In this document: positions 6,840 to 12,265 of the stretch, one piece after another
Numbering within the stretch: position 1 is the stretch's first letter
How the letters are laid out: every line of letters begins with the position of its first letter
IMG/VR virus record: IMGVR_UViG_3300034159_000035
Coordinates: 1-38,255 of that record
DNA: 38,255 nt
Direction: 5' to 3' (one strand)
DNA from: a virus
Translations under genes and position numbers: made by a program
Notes under the pieces: generated by a model
Database searches by the model: none
Told to the model about the DNA's origin: nothing
What the model saw: the letters and a program-made list of their open reading frames with translations, nothing else

Positions 6840-7049
6840 TTACTCAGCAGGCAGAGTCACGATGCACTGGTGCATAGTACGGTCCCAGGCGCTCGGCGAG
6901 CAGTACATGCCCATGTCCTTGCCGTTTGGATCATACTGCCTAACGTGATCGAAACAGTGAGCCTTGCAGGTCACCAGCACGTAGCTGTAACCGTTCTTGC
7001 AGAAGCCCAGGTCAGTTTCTATCTGGATTGAAAGGATGCGGGTTGCCAT
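6840..7049 (-). CDS. Hypothetical protein, 69 aa
   Basis: ATG at 7049 overlaps the previous stop (TAATG). It has three cysteines in the middle and a beta-rich look (ATRILSIQIETD, YSYVLVTCKAHCFDHV). No family recognised. It is the last gene before the short gap with the plus-strand terminator that precedes MoxR. Confidence 0.7.
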   Translation of the reverse strand: MATRILSIQIETDLGFCKNGYSYVLVTCKAHCFDHVRQYDPNGKDMGMYCSPSAWDRTMHQCIVTLPAE

Positions 7050-7402
7050 TAGTACCACCCCATATCCGGTACGCCGGTATCCCAGCAGTCGCACTCCGGG
7101 CCCTCGGGAAGGGAGGGCGAAACCAAGGCATCCCAGCCGCATTCAGCGCACTCGCTGCCGTCGTCGTTGAGCGCCACGGTGCCGCAGATCGGGCATTTGC
7201 CTTCCTCTGCACACTTAGGGCAGGGGTCCGCGTCATTGGGCAGGTTCACGCTGCCCATGCCATAGGGCACAGAACAACCGGGGGTCGTCAGGTAGCCCGA
7301 TCCGCCGCAGTGGTGGCAGTAGTTCGGGTAGGACGCTTCAAAGGCGGCAACGGCCGCGGCGTACTCGGCGTGGTAGCGCTCGCAGGATTCGGTGTGGGTC
7401 AT
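7049..7402 (-). CDS. Multi-zinc-ribbon protein
   Basis: 117 aa; ATG at 7402 overlaps the preceding stop (ATGA). It has four CxxC knuckles: C29/C32 in a DnaJ-like CHHCGGSG, C61/C64, C70/C73 and C85/C88, enough for two zinc ribbons. The N-terminus is a helix with ERYHAEYAAAVAAFEASYP. Small phage zinc-ribbon proteins of this type usually act as protein- or nucleic-acid-binding adaptors; the target here is unknown. Cys spacing makes the gene call secure. Confidence 0.8.
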   Translation of the reverse strand: MTHTESCERYHAEYAAAVAAFEASYPNYCHHCGGSGYLTTPGCSVPYGMGSVNLPNDADPCPKCAEEGKCPICGTVALNDDGSECAECGWDALVSPSLPEGPECDCWDTGVPDMGWY

Positions 7403-7677
7403 GCTGATGGCTCCGTGGTAGTCGCTTCCGTGATAAGCCCGCCGCCATGCAGGGCATCCCATTCCGCTAGAAACCTCTCGGTGCAGCAAGAGCGGTCGGG
7501 GCTAAACCCCGTTAAAGGTTCCCAGATAACGCGGTTCACGCCGCCAAAGATCACCCGCTCATCGCCGACGAGCTGGATGCAGAAGTCAACGCCAGCGCCG
7601 CAGTCATTGAAGAGTCCGGCGGCGGCAAACTCCAGTATTTCGCCGATTTTCGCTAAGTTTTTTTCGTATGAGTTCAT
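7399..7677 (-). CDS. Hypothetical protein, 92 aa
   Basis: ATG at 7677. The N-terminus is helical and amphipathic (YEKNLAKIGEILEFAAAGLF), followed by a strand-rich part (DFCIQLVGDERVIFGG) and a CC pair near residue 65. The stop overlaps the zinc-ribbon gene start, so the two are probably co-translated. No family recognised. Confidence 0.65.
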   Translation of the reverse strand: MNSYEKNLAKIGEILEFAAAGLFNDCGAGVDFCIQLVGDERVIFGGVNRVIWEPLTGFSPDRSCCTERFLAEWDALHGGGLITEATTTEPSA

Positions 7678-7695
7678 ACCGATGGCCTCAGTTGG

Positions 7696-7956
7696 TTATT
7701 TGCCGGCCGCGATGATGCGGGCGAGCTGTGAATCGAGCATCGACACGGATTCGCCTTTCTTGCCGTTCATGCTGTGTCGCGCTGTTCCGAATTTGGAAGT
7801 GAAAATTCGCGCGTCCGGGCCGGCGGAATAGCGAGTACCGTTGGGCCGGGTGAAGTCCCCGTCTTTCCAGACGGTGCCCTTGGTAACGCGGCTGGCCTTG
7901 TCTTCGGTCCAGCCAAGGGCGCGTAGGCCCTGAGCGATTTGCTGGGTCTTGGTCAT
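7696..7956 (-). CDS. Hypothetical small basic protein, 86 aa
   Basis: ATG at 7956 overlapping the previous stop (TAATG). Starts MTKTQQIAQGLRALGWTEDK, a helix followed by a basic beta segment (TVWKDGDFTRPNG). The first residues MTKT-Q resemble those of the next upstream gene (MTKTKQ), and the DNA around both start codons is nearly identical, which hints at a small local duplication of the translation start. Net charge is positive; DNA or RNA binding is possible but unproven. Confidence 0.7.
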   Translation of the reverse strand: MTKTQQIAQGLRALGWTEDKASRVTKGTVWKDGDFTRPNGTRYSAGPDARIFTSKFGTARHSMNGKKGESVSMLDSQLARIIAAGK

Positions 7957-8135
7957 TACTTGATCCTCCGCTTATAGGCGGTTTGCTTGGAAGTCAGCAT
8001 TACGATGACGAACTCGGTGCCGCGTGGAGCGTGCTGATCTTCGTAAAGACCGGCCCCACGGAAGAGCTGTCCGGCGGCGAGCCGTTGCGCATACTCTTCT
8101 CTTGTCAGTCTGGCGACCTGCTTGGTCTTGGTCAT
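7956..8135 (-). CDS. First short gene of the leftward operon, 59 aa
   Basis: ATG at 8135 with AGGAG 7 nt upstream. A small basic protein (MTKTKQVARLTREEYAQRLAAG...), ending in YKRRIK. It is the first clearly translated gene after the roughly 500-nt structured leader. A longer frame (7972-8445) overlaps it in a different register and is described separately. Confidence 0.7.
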   Translation of the reverse strand: MTKTKQVARLTREEYAQRLAAGQLFRGAGLYEDQHAPRGTEFVIVMLTSKQTAYKRRIK

Positions 8136-8445
8136 TGGATGCTCCTGAAGTATGGAAACGATGGCTTGATTCTGCCCCCTGCTTGAGGGAGCAGAACGAA
8201 ACCCATCGGGTTTCGGATCGGGTAGCGCGCAAGCCGCGCGCAAAGGAAAACCGATCAAATCCCGCGTTCCCCATCGCAACTACAACGCACGACAAAGGCG
8301 GGTAGACGACCCCGGAAACCCGTGTCATCTCTGCATCCTTCGATTCACGGTTTAGAGCCCCAAAGATGCGGGTTAGGCTGGTCCCAGCTTTGGCGTGCTG
8401 GTAACGGTGCGACTTGGGTCGGTTGGGGTAGCGTATCCGTGGCAT
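7972..8445 (-). CDS. Ash-like ORF over the structured leader (doubtful CDS)
   Basis: 157 codons from ATG 8445, of which about 103 lie upstream of the 59-aa gene and the rest overlap it in another frame. The upstream part reads, in pieces, 'SHRYQHAKAGTSLTRIFGAL', 'MTRVSG', 'YPPLSCVVVAMGNAGFDRF' and 'SETRWVSFCSLKQ'. From memory this resembles prophage proteins annotated as ash-family or Icd-like, in which an 'ETR.V.F.SL' segment recurs. Here that segment is encoded by a perfect hairpin (8197-8215), so apparent protein conservation may reflect RNA structure. No Shine-Dalgarno precedes the ATG. It may be a real peptide, a leader ORF or purely a shadow of an RNA. Confidence 0.35.
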   Translation of the reverse strand: MPRIRYPNRPKSHRYQHAKAGTSLTRIFGALNRESKDAEMTRVSGVVYPPLSCVVVAMGNAGFDRFSFARGLRATRSETRWVSFCSLKQGAESSHRFHTSGASNDQDQAGRQTDKRRVCATARRRTALPWGRSLRRSARSTRHRVRHRNADFQANRL

Positions 8446-8640
8446 CCAACGTCGGCTGATCGCGTGTCTGTTGTCCTGGTAGCATCTCCTGCTACCCCTT
8501 GGGCTTTAGCGGTTCCATCGCAGCGGTAACCGGCTTGGGTGCATCTCTTCTACTGCACCTAACGCAAACCGGGCGCGGGTTCCTGGCGGGGAATCTATGG
8601 TATAGACGGGAAACATTCCGTGTTTTTTGTCAATCGCAAT
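8136..8640 (-). ncRNA. Multi-stem-loop leader RNA of the leftward operon
   Basis: Downstream of the promoter at 8651-8679, the minus strand carries at least seven inverted repeats before the first well-supported gene. In transcription order they are: 8559-8538 (6 bp); 8496-8478 (7 bp, loop GGAGA); 8393-8360 (CCAAA/TTTGG enclosing GCTGG/CCAGC); 8322-8298 (CGGGT/ACCCG); 8240-8225 (GCGCG/CGCGC); 8215-8197 (perfect 8 bp, loop GAT); and 8196-8170 (6 bp + mismatch + 4 bp). Two short ORFs (12 and 46 codons) start inside the first two hairpins, with AGAAGAG or AGGAG abutting the ATG. This suggests attenuation, an antitermination site or a P4-like immunity RNA. The structure is visible; the function is inferred. 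Confidence 0.5.
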
Positions 8641-8650
8641 TCCCCATGAC

Positions 8651-8679
8651 ATTATCTGAAAAAATCCCGCAATAGTCAA
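8651..8679 (-). promoter_or_regulatory. Leftward sigma70-type promoter
   Basis: Minus strand: TTGACT (8679-8674), 17-bp spacer, GATAAT (8656-8651). Five of six matches in each box with ideal spacing, in a locally AT-rich stretch. It should start the transcript of the whole 8135-157 operon near 8643. Confidence 0.65.
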
Positions 8680-8722
8680 TAAAAAGTCGAATAAAAACAA
8701 TGAACTAGAAGCGCAAGTTAGA

Positions 8723-8784
8723 GCCAATAGTCGGCCGGTACCGGGCGCGAAGAATTGGCGCCAAGTCCATGTCTCTGCTAGTCT
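8723..8784 (+). promoter_or_regulatory. Palindrome cluster and possible promoter for the ParB gene
   Basis: Contains CCGGTACCGG (8735-8744) and TTGGCGCCAA (8755-8764), both perfect palindromes, and a wider inverted repeat GCCAAT (8723-8728) / ATTGGC (8754-8759) almost concentric with the first. TTGGCG (8755-8760) with TAGTCT (8779-8784) at 18 bp could be a weak promoter starting at about the ATG of the ParB gene, making a leaderless message. The palindromes are likely operators for an unseen regulator. Confidence 0.35.
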
Positions 8785-8791
8785 CAGGCGC

Positions 8792-9589
8792 ATGAATACA
8801 CCCACAACGCCCAAGCCCCGCAAGAAGCCCATCGCATCCGACGCCGGCCCGACTGTTCCCCGTGGAACCATTCGCAAGAATCGCATCGTCGGGCATGCCC
8901 TGGTTGACCCCCGTACATTGCTCGCGCACCCGGATAATTGGCGGATTCATCCCGACCACCAACGGGCAATCCTGCGCGGTTCATTGGACGATCTGGGCTG
9001 GACCAAGAGCGTCCTGGTGCAGCAGTCAAAGGGGCTCATCGTCGACGGCCATGCGCGCGTGCTCATCGCGGTTCACGATGGTGAGGCCGAGGTTCCGGTC
9101 GAATACGTGGATCTGACTGATGCCGAGGTCATCAAGGCGCTGGCGGCCCTGGACCCCATATCCTCGCTGGCAGACATCGATTTTCGGGCGCTGGAGAAAA
9201 CGCTGGGGCAGATCGACGGCCCGGACCCCGGTCTGGCGGCTCTCTACGATGAACTAGAGGCCCAGGTCGCCGATGCGCTGGCGATGGAACGGCAGTACGA
9301 GGGACGCACCGAGACCAACTTCAATTCGGTGCAGAAGAGCTTTTCCGAGCGCAAGGTCGTGATTAAGGCGGTCTATGCCCTGGACGAGGCCGAGCTGGTG
9401 GAGCGCGCCCTGGAGGCGACCGGCAAGATCAATCGCGCCGAGGCGATGCAGATGCTCGCCAGGCATTTCCTGGAAACGCACAACCACCATGACCGTCATC
9501 CGACAGACAAACTCGACAGGCACCCAGAAGATCGGGCTGCGCAAGACGTTGCTGAAGCACTTGGGCGTAGCGCGGCCATTCACGATTGA
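8792..9589 (+). CDS. ParB/Srx-fold N-terminal domain protein
   Basis: 265 aa from ATG 8792. Residues about 35-130 form a ParB N-terminal (ParB/Srx) domain: VDPRTLLAHPDN, a helix, SLDDLGWTKSVLVQ, then GLIVDGHARV at 81-90, the equivalent of the ParB 'DGHHR' loop. There is no ParB-type HTH or dimerisation domain. The rest is helical and charged. Phage ParB-like proteins of this build are usually coded with DNA methyltransferases and can bind or hydrolyse NTPs. Here a methyltransferase gene starts inside its last 101 nt. No Shine-Dalgarno is visible. A segregation role is unlikely; a DNA-modification partner role is more likely. Confidence 0.8.
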   Translation: MNTPTTPKPRKKPIASDAGPTVPRGTIRKNRIVGHALVDPRTLLAHPDNWRIHPDHQRAILRGSLDDLGWTKSVLVQQSKGLIVDGHARVLIAVHDGEAEVPVEYVDLTDAEVIKALAALDPISSLADIDFRALEKTLGQIDGPDPGLAALYDELEAQVADALAMERQYEGRTETNFNSVQKSFSERKVVIKAVYALDEAELVERALEATGKINRAEAMQMLARHFLETHNHHDRHPTDKLDRHPEDRAAQDVAEALGRSAAIHD

Positions 9590-10118
9590 GACCCACGGCG
9601 GGCGCGGCGAGATTTACAAGCGCCTGTACTCGGGATTCCCAGGTGCCGTGATTGAGAAGGACCCCGAGCGCGCGGAGTTCCTAGCCCGGCAGCGGCCGAG
9701 TTGGCTGGTCTATGAGGGCAAGGCCGAGGACATGCTGGGAGCGGGGCTCTTCCGGCGCTATTCGGTGGAGATGCTCGACGTGGATCCGTTCGGCGAGCCC
9801 TGGCCGACGATCGAGGGGTTCTTCGGCTCCAAGCGCGAGCTGGCGCCGCGCATGGCGCTCGCGGTCAACGATGGGCTGCGGCAGAACGCGCGCGTGAAGG
9901 GGGCCTGGAAGGTAGGCTCAACCAAGGCAGCGGCGCGCAAGTGGGGCAACGACAAGGTGCGCGCCCATTACTTGGACCTATGCCGGGAGAAGGTCACCGA
10001 GATAGCCGGGGCGGCCGGCTACTCGGTGGAGTGGTGGCACGGGTATTACACCGGCAACCTAGATGACATGACCCACTATGGGGCGTTGTTGGTCAGAACC
10101 GTTTCTCATGATGCCTAA
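9489..10118 (+). CDS. Class I SAM-dependent methyltransferase-like protein
   Basis: 209 aa from ATG 9489, overlapping the ParB gene by 101 nt in another frame. Rossmann features are ETHGGRGEIY at 34-43 (motif I position), IEKDPE at 55-60 (acidic end of strand 2) and DVDPFGEPW at 97-105 (motif IV). The 'D-DPFG-P' form of motif IV recalls Trm1-type tRNA methyltransferases and some N-methyltransferases of nucleic acids rather than the DPPY of common DNA adenine enzymes. The substrate is therefore open: DNA base, tRNA or small molecule. Weak ribosome site; coupling to ParB translation is likely. The stop overlaps a convergent 49-aa gene by 3 nt. Confidence 0.65.
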   Translation: MTVIRQTNSTGTQKIGLRKTLLKHLGVARPFTIETHGGRGEIYKRLYSGFPGAVIEKDPERAEFLARQRPSWLVYEGKAEDMLGAGLFRRYSVEMLDVDPFGEPWPTIEGFFGSKRELAPRMALAVNDGLRQNARVKGAWKVGSTKAAARKWGNDKVRAHYLDLCREKVTEIAGAAGYSVEWWHGYYTGNLDDMTHYGALLVRTVSHDA

Positions 10119-10264
10119 TCGCCCTCGTCCATCTCACGTATCGCCTCTTGGATCAGCGCCACGGCTTTATCGATGTCGCCGAAGCTGAGATACGATAGAA
10201 CGTCGGCGAAGGTCTGCCGGCACGCCATCAAGGCACTTTGGTAGTCAACGATGTCGGTGCTCAT
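10115..10264 (-). CDS. 49-aa hypothetical protein downstream of the DUF5131 gene
   Basis: Reads MSTDIVDYQSALMACRQTF... and ends ...IREMDEGD. ATG at 10264 has GGGAG 8 nt upstream and lies 3 nt after the DUF5131 stop; TAG at 10117-10115. The protein is an acidic, amphipathic two-helix peptide. It fills the only unassigned stretch between two good genes, and its stop overlaps the convergent methyltransferase stop. Function unknown; it could be a small partner of the DUF5131 protein. Confidence 0.65.
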   Translation of the reverse strand: MSTDIVDYQSALMACRQTFADVLSYLSFGDIDKAVALIQEAIREMDEGD

Positions 10265-10267
10265 GAA

Positions 10268-11137
10268 TCAAGCTCCCAACAGATCGGCCAGGTGGCCATG
10301 GTAAGCGGTCGGCCATTCCTTCCAAGCGCGTCCGTCCAGTTTGGACCCGCCCTTGCCCACGGGGTCGTTCATGGCGACCCAGCGGGCACCGGGGATGCCG
10401 GGCGGCGGGTTCTTGAAGAGCGGGTTGTTGCCGATGGTCCCGTACTGCTTCAGGAAATAGGGCACCCCTTGGTCCTGGCACTGGTCGCGAAGGGAGCGCA
10501 GCCAGTCGGCGTGCATCGGGCGGGCGCCGGGGCCAGATTCCCCCCCGGCGATGACCCAATGAATGCCGGTCAGGTCCAGCGTCCCGAGGTCCCCGATCAG
10601 CGGCTCGCAGGAGAGGAAGCGCACGGCCGCGGGCACCGCGCGCAGAGTGTCGATGCGGTGCGTGGCCTTGGCGTTTTCGACGGTCGCGCCGATCCAGACG
10701 TTATCGGGAAACCAGTTTCCGGGGCTGATGTAAAGCCCGGAGCGGAACGCGAACGGCTGAATGTTCTCCGGACGCTTGGTGAGGATCTGAAAGTAGTGCT
10801 GGGGGCAGGCCAGCATCACAGTCAGCGCCTCATGGCGCCAAGCGTCTTCGGCCTTTTCGTGAAAAAAGTCGGACATGGAATTGACGAACACCAGACTGCC
10901 ATGCTTAAACCCGTAGGGCTTGCGCAGGGTGGCGTCGGTGGCACGATTGACCAGTCCGGTCCAGACGGGGTTGCCATTGACCTTCGTCGTGGTCCCCTGG
11001 TATTGGACCATGTTGAAGTTGTGCTCCAGGCGATGGGCCTGGCGCATGGCGTAGCAGTTCTTGCAGCCGTCGCTCTTGATGGAGCAGCCGACAAACGGGT
11101 TCCAGGTTTCGTCCGTCCATTCGATTTCTGTTGCCAT
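10268..11137 (-). CDS. DUF5131 family (phage Gp37/Gp68) protein
   Basis: 289 aa; ATG at 11137 with GAGGA upstream. The N-terminus IEWTDETWNPFVGC and the cysteine set C18-x6-C25-x2-C28 followed by YA are the hallmark of phage Gp37/Gp68 (DUF5131) proteins. VFVNSMSDFFHE, FQILTKRPENI, VWIGATVEN and HWVIAGGESGPGARPMH are the other conserved blocks. The clustered cysteines and TIM-barrel-like pattern suggest a radical-SAM-related iron-sulfur enzyme; the reaction is not established. It is full length and has all motifs. It shares an operon with a 79-aa and a 49-aa protein and faces the ParB-methyltransferase pair. Confidence 0.85.
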   Translation of the reverse strand: MATEIEWTDETWNPFVGCSIKSDGCKNCYAMRQAHRLEHNFNMVQYQGTTTKVNGNPVWTGLVNRATDATLRKPYGFKHGSLVFVNSMSDFFHEKAEDAWRHEALTVMLACPQHYFQILTKRPENIQPFAFRSGLYISPGNWFPDNVWIGATVENAKATHRIDTLRAVPAAVRFLSCEPLIGDLGTLDLTGIHWVIAGGESGPGARPMHADWLRSLRDQCQDQGVPYFLKQYGTIGNNPLFKNPPPGIPGARWVAMNDPVGKGGSKLDGRAWKEWPTAYHGHLADLLGA

Positions 11138-11139
11138 GA

Positions 11140-11379
11140 TTATTCCTCACCATCTTTAACCACCAACTCCCAGTCCACGGTAATCTCGCCGCGATCTATA
11201 TGACCTTGGTCTACTCCATCGGAATGGCAAATGAACGTCTGTCCCCGCATTTGCGCTACTCTGGCGACATCTTCGTGATGGGCGACTTCCCATTCTCCTT
11301 GGATAAGCCCGACGATCTGATCGGCGTCTTCCTCGAAAGCCATGGCGCAGGCGTGTTCTATGGCGCTTTGTAGACTCAT
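11140..11379 (-). CDS. Hypothetical acidic protein, 79 aa
   Basis: ATG at 11379. It contains many histidines and acidic residues (EDADQIVGLIQGEWEVAHHEDV) and a strand-rich C-terminus ending KDGEE. First gene of the short leftward operon from the promoter at 11455-11483; the 5' leader carries the ATCAGCAACAACA motif. The stop is 2 nt from the DUF5131 start. No family recognised. Confidence 0.65.
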   Translation of the reverse strand: MSLQSAIEHACAMAFEEDADQIVGLIQGEWEVAHHEDVARVAQMRGQTFICHSDGVDQGHIDRGEITVDWELVVKDGEE

Positions 11380-11390
11380 GTTGTTCTCGC

Positions 11391-11403
11391 TGTTGTTGCT
11401 GAT
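11391..11403 (-). promoter_or_regulatory. ATCAGCAACAACA leader motif, copy 3
   Basis: Exact 13-bp match to the motif at 3061-3073, located in the 5' leader of the 79-aa gene between its promoter and ATG. Confidence 0.45.
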
Positions 11404-11454
11404 GACTCAATCCCAGGAAACGCAATTTATAAGTGATTGGTTTCCCGCGATTTA

Positions 11455-11483
11455 ATTAGACGCGATCAGCGGGTAAATGTCAA
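11455..11483 (-). promoter_or_regulatory. Leftward sigma70-type promoter
   Basis: Minus strand: TTGACA (11483-11478, perfect), 17-bp spacer, TCTAAT (11460-11455, 5/6). An inverted repeat CCCGC (11444-11448) / GCGGG (11469-11473) straddles the -10 box and could be an operator. It drives the 11379-10115 operon. A matching rightward promoter for the terminase genes was not clear. Confidence 0.7.
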
Positions 11484-11533
11484 AAGAATCGAAACAATGA
11501 AAAACGCAAACGTAGCGATGAACTGATACGGCC

Positions 11534-12265
11534 GTGAAAGTCGCAAAGAACTCGAATATCGGATCCTTGGCGCTCATGTGGGGCGTTGCCGAACGCGAAG
11601 TCTATTTTAAGGCCCGCGACGGGGTGATACCCCCGCCGGTTGGGTCGCAATACGACATCATCAAATGCACCCAAGCCTATATCGCGTGGCTCAAGGATGC
11701 CCGCGACATCCGCACCACCCCAGAGGTCGCTAAGGTGTTCGGGGTCAGCGAAAGCCAGGTGCAGGCCCTCGTCCGCGAGCAGGGCATGCCGCGCGAGCGC
11801 ACCGGTATTTTCGATCTGAGCAAGTGCGTGCCCTGGTATGCGGACAAGCTCAAGCGCCGGTCGCTCGGAGGCGACAGCCAGCCGGATATGTACGACGAGA
11901 AGGTCCGCCTGGTGCGCGAGCAGCGCTTGCGTGCCGAGCTGACGCGCAAAGAGGCCGAAGGGGTGTTGGTCCCGCTCGATGAGTGCGAGGCCGGGTGGAT
12001 CACGCTGTCGGGGAAGTTCCGGGCGGCCGTCAACTCCCTGGTGGCCCGGCTCGCCCCCGGTATGGTGAACATCGAGACGCCAGCCGAGGCCCGGGAGATT
12101 CTGCTGCGGGAGTCCCGCGGTGTGCTGGAGGAATTGGCCGATGAACTTACCAGCCTCTCAAAGGGCATTCGCAGCACTGGCCGCGCAGATCGTGCGTCCA
12201 CCGCCGGATCGGACCCCGGATCAGTGGGCGGACAAGAATCGGCAACTGCCGAGGGGTTCGGCTGA
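11534..12265 (+). CDS. Terminase small subunit, Nu1-like
   Basis: 243 aa from GTG 11534, chosen because the first residues complete an Nu1-type DNA-binding fold; no clear ribosome site. Residues 3-52 form a winged-helix of the lambda Nu1 kind (LALMWGVAEREVYFKARDGVIPP ... YIAWL). A second, similar unit follows at about 60-108 (TPEVAKVFGVSESQVQALVREQGMP ... WYADKL), so the DNA-binding module appears duplicated. Residues 120-220 are helical and probably bind the large subunit. It should recognise the phage packaging (cos-like) site. The gene overlaps the large-subunit gene by 125 nt. Confidence 0.8.
   Translation: MKVAKNSNIGSLALMWGVAEREVYFKARDGVIPPPVGSQYDIIKCTQAYIAWLKDARDIRTTPEVAKVFGVSESQVQALVREQGMPRERTGIFDLSKCVPWYADKLKRRSLGGDSQPDMYDEKVRLVREQRLRAELTRKEAEGVLVPLDECEAGWITLSGKFRAAVNSLVARLAPGMVNIETPAEAREILLRESRGVLEELADELTSLSKGIRSTGRADRASTAGSDPGSVGGQESATAEGFG

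Noticed and set aside
8136-8791. Replication origin (repeats plus AT-rich stretch)
   Set aside because: The repeats are inverted stem-loops, not direct iterons, and no DnaA-box cluster was seen; a leader RNA explains them better.
8506-8886. 126-codon minus-strand frame crossing the leftward promoter, with a hydrophobic segment
   Set aside because: It starts antisense to the ParB gene and upstream of the mapped promoter boxes; only its last 12 codons could lie on the leader transcript. AT-rich promoter DNA explains the hydrophobic residues.
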